Source of the DNA: Phycisphaerae bacterium | GTDB lineage: Bacteria; Planctomycetota; Phycisphaerae; Phycisphaerales; UBA1924 | Direction: 5' to 3' | Assembly: GCA_016793805.1 (NCBI GenBank) | Contig: JAEUIZ010000050.1 | Location: 1 to 51,908 of the forward strand | DNA: 51,908 nt | In this document: piece after piece, positions 46,777-51,908 of the stretch | Layout: each line of letters starts with the position of its first letter | Numbering within the stretch: the stretch's first letter is position 1 | Position numbers and translations under genes: made by a program | Notes under the pieces: generated by a model | The model's input: the letters and a program-made list of their open reading frames with translations, nothing else | The model's database searches: none | Told to the model about the DNA's origin: nothing

Positions 46777-48329
46777 GCGGACGGGTCTGCTTTCTCGGCA
46801 GGTCCGACCGCGGCGATCGACTCGCCTCCGTCCGACTCGCTTCGCGTCAGGGCGGCGAGTCCTGGGACCCGCCCGAGGCCGCGGGCGATGCCATCGCCGT
46901 CGTCGATCAGGCCCGTTCCGCCGCCGACTGGCTCGCCCAGCGCGTCGGGGGTGAAGGGCTCTCCGCGCTCTGTCTGGATCTGCAGGCCGCCCGTTGCGAG
47001 TGGCTCACCGCGCCCAGCGGTGAAGAGCCGGTCGTGCTCGCCGCCCTCAACCAGTCCGAGTCCCGCGCCGCTCGCGCCGGGGGCTTCTGGGCCACGCCGG
47101 GCCCGCAGGAGGCCGCCGTCCAGGCCCTGACGATTCCCGCGCAGCAGCCCGCGGGCGCCAAACTCGCCGTCCTCATCCAGCCCGACGTGACCGCCCGCCT
47201 CTTCATCGACGAACTCGACGCCAAGGGCGTCGAGGTCCGGGCCGCCCTCTCGCTGTGGCACGCGCTGGCGCTCGCGTGGGACCCCTCGTCCCCGTCTCGA
47301 GCCACCCCCGCCGACGGGCCGACCTCCGCACCGCTCACCGCCGTCGTCGTCGTCGATCCGGCGGGGCGGCTGGTCTGGAGTTGGTCCGACGCGGGCACGC
47401 TGCTGGCCGGGGGCACGATCGCGCTGGCCCACGACGCGCGCCAGGTCCCGCAGGTCGTGACCGCCGACGTCGCCCGCATCGTCAACGACTGGCTCGGCTG
47501 GGCGGCCCAACTCGGTCGCGCTCCCGCCCGGATCATCGCCGTCGTCCCCGAGATCGCGGACTCGGACGCCGGCCTCTCGCCCGCGGAGTTCGGGTCGGCT
47601 CTGGGCCGCGCGTGGCGTGGCGCGCCGGTCGATCTGGCGATCCACGACGACCCGATCGGCGCGACGATGGCCCGGCTGCAGGACGCGCCCCAGGCCGTCC
47701 TCGAGCGCGCCGCCGCCGACGCGCGACAGAGCCTCACGCGGCTCTCGCACCGCCCCGGACGCGCGCACCGCTCGATGTTCTACTGGGCCTCGGGGGCGCT
47801 GGCCTGCGCGGCGCTGGCCCTGGCCGCCGTGGGCGTCAAGGCGTGGGCCGCCTCCGCCTCGGCCAAGTCCGCCCGGGCCCAGGCCCTCGCCGCGATACGA
47901 GAGGCCGTCCGACCCGTCGCCCAGTCCGTCGCGCCCAACGACGGGGTCCAACTCGCGCTGGCCGAGGCCAACCCGCGTTCGTTCCTCGAGGAGCAACTGT
48001 TGCGGAAGCGCGCCGCGGCCAACCCAACCGCCGCCCTCGACGTCGCCAAGCCCATCCTCGCCGAACTCGACACGCTCTCGTACATCATCGGGACCAAGGA
48101 GGTCGAGATCGACGAGATCTCGATCCTCCCCACGCACGCCTACATCGACCTCTCCATCCCCGACACGCCCACTGGCGAGGCCATCAAGAACGCCATCGAG
48201 TCCATCGAGGGCAGCGCCTGCCGGTGGGAGGTCGAGTTCGCCGCCAGCGGCCGACGCGCCAACAAGCAGGCCCTCACCCTCAAGGGCACCTGGAAAAAGC
48301 CCGCCGGCGGGACGGGGGGAGCGTCATGA
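46773..48329 (+). CDS. GspL/PilM-N-like assembly platform protein
   Basis: The 518-residue protein is read from TTG 46773, which overlaps the preceding TGA (TTGA). The frame fits only this start, because no ATG lies near the N-terminus. An actin-like cytoplasmic half includes LDLQAARCEWLTAPS, KLAVLIQPDVTARLFIDELD and AVVVVDPAGRLVWSW. One membrane helix near residues 335-355 (MFYWASGALACAALALAAVG) and a coiled region follow. A ferredoxin-like periplasmic end contains AYIDLSIPDTPTGEAIKNAIE. This architecture is that of GspL, which couples the ATPase to the platform. It overlaps the next gene by 4 bases (ATGA). Confidence 0.62.
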   Translation: MSGRVCFLGRSDRGDRLASVRLASRQGGESWDPPEAAGDAIAVVDQARSAADWLAQRVGGEGLSALCLDLQAARCEWLTAPSGEEPVVLAALNQSESRAARAGGFWATPGPQEAAVQALTIPAQQPAGAKLAVLIQPDVTARLFIDELDAKGVEVRAALSLWHALALAWDPSSPSRATPADGPTSAPLTAVVVVDPAGRLVWSWSDAGTLLAGGTIALAHDARQVPQVVTADVARIVNDWLGWAAQLGRAPARIIAVVPEIADSDAGLSPAEFGSALGRAWRGAPVDLAIHDDPIGATMARLQDAPQAVLERAAADARQSLTRLSHRPGRAHRSMFYWASGALACAALALAAVGVKAWAASASAKSARAQALAAIREAVRPVAQSVAPNDGVQLALAEANPRSFLEEQLLRKRAAANPTAALDVAKPILAELDTLSYIIGTKEVEIDEISILPTHAYIDLSIPDTPTGEAIKNAIESIEGSACRWEVEFAASGRRANKQALTLKGTWKKPAGGTGGAS

Positions 48330-48901
48330 GCCAACTCACCCCGCTGAGCGACGACGCCCGCTTCGAACTCGCGATGATCGCCTCGGGGCACGAGCGCCGC
48401 AGCCGACCCGTCGGGCTCGTGATCGTCGTCGTCGCGGCCCTCGTCCTCGCCCTCGTCCTCGCCTCCAGCGGGCTCATCTCCCGCGCCTCGGCCCGTGCGC
48501 GCCTTCGCTCCACGCTCGCGGACCAGGCCCGCGCCGAGCAACTCCTCGCCGAGTGGACCCAGATCGAGCAGCAGGCCAAGGACGCCCTCAAGGGCAGCAC
48601 CGGCGCCCCGATCGCCAACCTCTACAGCCAGATGGAGAACCTCGCCACCCGCGCCGGCATGAAGGACAAGCCCCGCACCCCGCGCGCCAAGACCGAGACC
48701 CGCGCCGGCGTCGTCGTCAACGAGTACACCTACGCCGACGTGCGCGATCCGTCGCTGCCCGCCCTCATGGAATGGCTGCGACTCGCCACCAGCCCCGACG
48801 AGGGCATCCGCGGGCTCGAGGTCTACGGCCTGAACCTCCGCCCCAGCCCCAGTGATTGGAGCATGACCGTCACCTTCCGCCGATGGGAGCGACCCAGTTG
48901 A
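48326..48901 (+). CDS. GspM-like membrane protein
   Basis: The 191-residue protein has a short cytoplasmic start, one membrane helix (VGLVIVVVAALVLALVLASSG) and a helical stretch (RLRSTLADQARAEQLLAEWTQIEQQAK). It ends in a small alpha/beta domain (PALMEWLRLATS, GIRGLEVYGLNLRPSP, WSMTVTFRRWE). The topology and ferredoxin-like end match GspM/PilO, the partner of GspL, directly downstream of the GspL-like gene as in standard T2SS operons. Sequence identity cannot be judged by eye. Confidence 0.58.
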   Translation: MSQLTPLSDDARFELAMIASGHERRSRPVGLVIVVVAALVLALVLASSGLISRASARARLRSTLADQARAEQLLAEWTQIEQQAKDALKGSTGAPIANLYSQMENLATRAGMKDKPRTPRAKTETRAGVVVNEYTYADVRDPSLPALMEWLRLATSPDEGIRGLEVYGLNLRPSPSDWSMTVTFRRWERPS

Positions 48902-49545
48902 TCCGTATCCACACCATCCTCGCCGCCGCGCTCGTCGTGCTCGCCGCGCTCAGCGCCTGCCAGACTCGCCCGAAGGGCACCGTCGTCATCCGCGCGGACA
49001 ACGACCGGCTCATCCGCGCCAAGGCCCTCGCCGAGGAGGCCCAGTCCGCCCAGAAGGCCGGCAGGACCGATCAGGCCATCGACCTGTACCGGCAGTCCCT
49101 CGAGCAATCCCAGGAACTCTTCGCCGTCTGGAACAACCTCGGGATGCTCCTGATGGAGAAGGGCGAGAACATGGACGCGGCCGAGATGTTCAAGGCCGCC
49201 GCCGACCTCGCGCCCACCGACGAGCGCCCGTACTACAACGTCGGGCTCATCTACGACCGCGCCCAGTACCCCGCCAAGGCCCTCGAGTTCTACGAGAAGG
49301 CCCTCGCCCGCAACCCCAAGAGCCTCCCGGCCCTCCGCGGCGCCATCAAGGCCGGCAAGGTCCTCACCCTCACCGACGAGCCCGCGCTCGAGCGCTGCCG
49401 CACCGGCCTGCTCATCGAGAAGGACCCGTCCTGGCTCCGGCTCATGCAGTCCGAGCAGTTCCGCATCGAGGCGGCGCAGGACTCGTCACCGCGCCTCGAT
49501 ATTGGCCGCCCGCGCGACCGCCGCCAGCCCGAGGGCGGGATGTAG
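48883..49545 (+). CDS. TPR-repeat lipoprotein
   Basis: The 220-residue protein has a lipoprotein signal ending in lipobox LSAC (LIRIHTILAAALVVLAALSAC). It has about three TPR units: AQSAQKAGRTDQAIDLYRQSLEQ, AVWNNLGMLLMEKGENMDAAEMFKAA, and PYYNVGLIYDRAQYPAKALEFYEKAL. ATG 48883 is used; a TTG at 48898 overlapping the upstream stop (TTGA) is equally possible and mirrors the GspL-like start. As the last gene of the T2SS operon it may act like a pilotin or PilW/PilF factor that helps secretin assembly. That is inference from topology and position. Confidence 0.78.
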   Translation: MGATQLIRIHTILAAALVVLAALSACQTRPKGTVVIRADNDRLIRAKALAEEAQSAQKAGRTDQAIDLYRQSLEQSQELFAVWNNLGMLLMEKGENMDAAEMFKAAADLAPTDERPYYNVGLIYDRAQYPAKALEFYEKALARNPKSLPALRGAIKAGKVLTLTDEPALERCRTGLLIEKDPSWLRLMQSEQFRIEAAQDSSPRLDIGRPRDRRQPEGGM

Positions 49546-49548
49546 CGA

Positions 49549-50595
49549 CTACGAGCACCCCGCCGCGAACACGTTGATGTAGCACAGGAAGTCGTTGACG
49601 TTGAGCGTGGGCGCTGCCGTGCTCCCGTCGCAGTTCGCGTAGGCGTCGCCCGCGGCGTAGTTGTTCAGGAAGCAGATGAAGTCGTTGACCGTCAGCGTCG
49701 GCGAGGCCGTCGAGGCGTCGCAGTTGGCGTAGCAGGCCTTTGGTGCCGCGAGCCCGTGCCCGTTGCCGAGCGACAGTCGCGAAAACGTTCCCGACGGTGC
49801 CGAGGAGATGATCGGAGCCTGCCGCCCCCAGACGACCAGCGTGCCATCAGTTCGGATTGCACCAGTGTTCCAAGTTCCACCATCCATCGTGACATAGGTT
49901 CCAGGCGGCACGTTGATCTGTCCGTAGTTGTTGGCGCCCCACGCGACGAGCGTGCCATCAGCGCGCAGCCCGAGCGAGTGGTACTCGCCCGCGGCGATAG
50001 CGACGAACGGCCCGGGTGGACAGTTCGTCTGCCCGTCCACGTTCAGGCCCCACGCCACGACACTTCCGTCCGCGCGAAGCGCTAGGCCATGGAACGCGCC
50101 CGCGGCGCTTGCCACAAACTGGCCCGTCGGCACACCGGATACTTCCCCGGCGAAGTTCCCACCCCACGCGGCAAGCGTGCCGTCCGCGCGACGTGCGAGC
50201 CCGAAGAACTGCCCGCAATGGACGGCCACGAACTGACCGACGGGTGGCGAGAGCAACCCGGTCGTTCGTTCGGTGCCCCATGCGTCAATCGTCCCGTCCT
50301 CGCGGATTCCCGCCGCCCACTCCTTGCTCGCCGACACCTTGACGAACCGCCCGGCAGGAACAAAGAGCACTCCGCCTTTGTCGTTGCCCCACGCGGCCAG
50401 CGTGCCGTCAAGCCGGATGCCGACGCTCGTCCAGAATCCGGCGTCGAACTCAACGAAGGCCCCCTCGGGCGGAACTCCCTCGCCAAACGCCCCGCCCCAG
50501 CCAATCAGCGCTGACGGGTTCTGGGCCACGCACGACGCCGAGGCGAGAACGAAGACGCCGGCCGCCTTCGTGACTGGATCGCAGATTGGACCCAT
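49549..50595 (-). CDS. Secreted RCC1-repeat protein with dockerin-like C-terminus
   Basis: The 348-residue protein has a signal-like start (VTKAAGVFVLASASCVAQ) and GGAGGT ahead of ATG 50595. About six repeats follow, each with a short strand, an Ala-Gly step and R-x-D-G-T-(L/V)-x-A-W-G (RLDGTLAAWGNDKGG, RADGTLAAWGGNFAG, RADGSVVAWGLNVDG, RADGTLVAWGANNYG). These form an RCC1-type beta-propeller. The last 60 residues are two dockerin-like halves (NCDASTASPTLTVNDFICFL and NCDGSTAAPTLNVNDFLCYI) ending AAGCS. A surface binding or structural role is likely. Its stop is 3 bases from the T2SS operon end, convergently. Confidence 0.85.
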   Translation of the reverse strand: MGPICDPVTKAAGVFVLASASCVAQNPSALIGWGGAFGEGVPPEGAFVEFDAGFWTSVGIRLDGTLAAWGNDKGGVLFVPAGRFVKVSASKEWAAGIREDGTIDAWGTERTTGLLSPPVGQFVAVHCGQFFGLARRADGTLAAWGGNFAGEVSGVPTGQFVASAAGAFHGLALRADGSVVAWGLNVDGQTNCPPGPFVAIAAGEYHSLGLRADGTLVAWGANNYGQINVPPGTYVTMDGGTWNTGAIRTDGTLVVWGRQAPIISSAPSGTFSRLSLGNGHGLAAPKACYANCDASTASPTLTVNDFICFLNNYAAGDAYANCDGSTAAPTLNVNDFLCYINVFAAGCS

Positions 50596-50605
50596 GCCGC
50601 ACCTC

Positions 50606-51871
50606 CTACTGGCCTAGCGCGAACTTCATGTGGAAGCACAGGATGTCGTCAACGGAAAGCACGGGTGCCGCGGCGCTCTCATCGCAGTTCGCCTCGGCAT
50701 CCCCTTGCGCGTACTTGGCATTGAAGCAGATCATGTCTGCGACGGTCAGGAGCGGCATACCAGTGCTCCCGTCGCAGTTGGCGTAGAGGTCATTGTCGAC
50801 AGGCGGCGGCACGATCGCGGCCCCGAGGTAATAGTTGCACGAGAACTGCGCAACAACATCCGGGATGACGCAGCACTCGCCCTCCATGTTCTGGCCCCAC
50901 GCGAACAGCGTGCCGTCAGCACGCTTCCCGACCGTGCTGTAGTACGAGCCCTCCACGTCCACGACGGTCGGGAACGGGTCCGGAGGTGGACGCCAGCACT
51001 GGAGTTTGGCGCAGGTGCTCGCTGTGGGCGGACACGGGCTGGCGCAGTCCGTCGGGCACGGCAGGATCGTCTTCTGTGCCTGCCCGCGAGTGTTCCGTCC
51101 CCACAAGGCGAGCGCGCCATCCGCCGCCATAACCGCCGCGCCGTGCATGTGACCGGGCGCGTACTTTGTCACGGCCGCGGTGGGCACATTGGTGACTTGG
51201 CACCGGCTGTCGATGCCGAACGCCTTCAGCGTGCCATTCGCTCGCTGCGCGACCAGGTAGTGACCACTGCCGTCGACACGGACGAAGTCGTTCCCCGTAG
51301 GCGGCGGCTGGATGTTCCACTGTGACGGCGGATTGCTCTCCACGCAGAGATTGCAGGGAGTGTCGTCGCCGCAGTTCAGGATCGGATGCTCGCCCCACGT
51401 GTACAGCGTTCCGTCGCTCAACACCGCTGCGCTGAGTTTCTCCGCCGCCGCGACCGATCGCACCTGGTTTCCTTGGATGGCGGCGGGCACGGTTGCTTCG
51501 TTTCCCGGAGGAACGCTGAACCCCCACGCACGCAGCGTGCCGTCGGTTCGGATCCCGAAGTTGTGGTAGTAGCCCGCGACAATGTACACGAACGTCTCGT
51601 TTGGACCGGGCGCATTCATGCATCCAAACGGCTCATTCACAAACCAGCACTCGACGGTTCCATTCGGCCGAAGTCCAGCAGCATGTTTCCAGCCAGTTAC
51701 AACCTGAACAAATCCGCCTTGAGGGAGCGGTGCCGGAATCGGCGTACCCCAGAACTTGATCGGACCCACCTGTTGTGCGAACGACTGGGGAGCAGCGCCT
51801 GCTGTGACGCAAATAGCCACGAGAAGGCTACTCAGACCGCTGATTCGCCGGGGGGGGGGGGGGGGCGGCAT
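50606..51871 (-). CDS. RCC1-repeat dockerin-like protein starting with a poly-C tract
   Basis: The 421-residue paralogue of the preceding protein starts 10 bases after it in transcription order reversed, so the two form a leftward tandem. The start reads MPPPPPPRRISGLSSLLVAI, with a signal peptide (GLSSLLVAICVTAGAAPQSFAQ). AAGGTGA lies 6 bases ahead of the ATG. Repeats include RTDGTLRAWGFS, LSDGTLYTWGEH, AADGALALWGRNTRG and RADGTLFAWGQNMEG, making an RCC1-type propeller. Cys pairs suggest disulfides. The tail has NCDGSTGMPLLTVADMICF and NCDESAAAPVLSVDDILCF but ends ALGQ, not GC. Codons 3-8 lie in a C16 run. Confidence 0.82.
   Translation of the reverse strand: MPPPPPPRRISGLSSLLVAICVTAGAAPQSFAQQVGPIKFWGTPIPAPLPQGGFVQVVTGWKHAAGLRPNGTVECWFVNEPFGCMNAPGPNETFVYIVAGYYHNFGIRTDGTLRAWGFSVPPGNEATVPAAIQGNQVRSVAAAEKLSAAVLSDGTLYTWGEHPILNCGDDTPCNLCVESNPPSQWNIQPPPTGNDFVRVDGSGHYLVAQRANGTLKAFGIDSRCQVTNVPTAAVTKYAPGHMHGAAVMAADGALALWGRNTRGQAQKTILPCPTDCASPCPPTASTCAKLQCWRPPPDPFPTVVDVEGSYYSTVGKRADGTLFAWGQNMEGECCVIPDVVAQFSCNYYLGAAIVPPPVDNDLYANCDGSTGMPLLTVADMICFNAKYAQGDAEANCDESAAAPVLSVDDILCFHMKFALGQ
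51850..51865 (-). repeat. C16 homopolymer (coding strand) just after the start codon of the RCC1 gene
   Basis: Sixteen C residues on the coding strand span codons 3-8 (five CCC codons plus the first base of CGG), between the ATG and the signal peptide. Any change not divisible by three would abolish the product. The tract lies 43 bases from the end of the window, so assembly or sequencing error is possible. Confidence 0.85.
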
Positions 51872-51908
51872 CGTGTGTCACCTTCGGATTTTGCTGCCCC
51901 CCGCCCCC

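Overview
The window is GC-rich, densely packed bacterial chromosome that most resembles a planctomycete of the Phycisphaerales type. This is inferred from gene content, since no rRNA is present. The main clues are five secreted proteins ending in a dockerin-like double repeat with a Gly-Cys C-terminus, a PEP-CTERM protein, a membrane protein with a CPxCxYDxxG...CPECG zinc ribbon, and a type II secretion system (T2SS) with unusually decorated pseudopilins. The sequence starts inside a gene and ends in G/C homopolymers just upstream of another, so it may be a whole contig.

Layout. 1-7.1 kb: a dockerin-protein tail, an exported SPOR-like protein, a FlgM-like anti-sigma factor, a phosphohexomutase, tRNA-Glu(CTC), an Hpt/response-regulator-GGDEF pair, a PEP-CTERM protein and a BtuF-like binding protein. 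7.1-11.6 kb: gspD and gspE. 11.6-21.2 kb: glycine dehydrogenase gcvP, an M28 peptidase, an ABC exporter, a glycosyltransferase and a zinc-ribbon membrane protein. 21.2-22.8 kb: a lower-GC restriction-modification pair whose nuclease frame carries an in-frame amber codon. 22.8-26.8 kb: a surface-polysaccharide cluster (glycosyltransferase-methyltransferase fusion, methyltransferase, glycosyltransferase). 26.8-38.7 kb: a YhaM-like nuclease, beta-helix proteins, CrcB, a second ABC exporter, a TIGR03790-like protein with a dockerin tail, a lipoprotein and a SucC-like ligase. 38.7-41.3 kb: a Fic protein with a paired-operator promoter, and threonine dehydrogenase. 41.4-49.5 kb: the second T2SS operon (F, G, I-, J-, K-, C-, L- and M-like genes, then a TPR lipoprotein). 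49.5-51.9 kb: two RCC1-repeat dockerin-tailed proteins.

How it fits together. The secretin and ATPase at 7-11 kb and the inner-membrane platform and pseudopilus genes at 41-49 kb form one T2SS split by about 30 kb. The dockerin-tailed beta-helix, TIGR03790-like and RCC1 proteins are plausible cargo or surface-retained products, but this is inference. Glycosyltransferases and the ABC exporters suggest surface glycan assembly. Tdh and GcvP both belong to threonine/glycine breakdown.

The strongest non-gene signals are: (i) two inverted 30-bp operators, CAAAGCAAAC-N10-TTTGCTTTTG, bracketing the fic promoter; (ii) a C16 tract immediately after the start codon of an RCC1-dockerin gene; (iii) an in-frame TAG in the restriction endonuclease; (iv) repeated TANNNT-N6-ATG arrangements suggesting leaderless transcripts; (v) strong hairpins in the gcvP/M28 divergent region.
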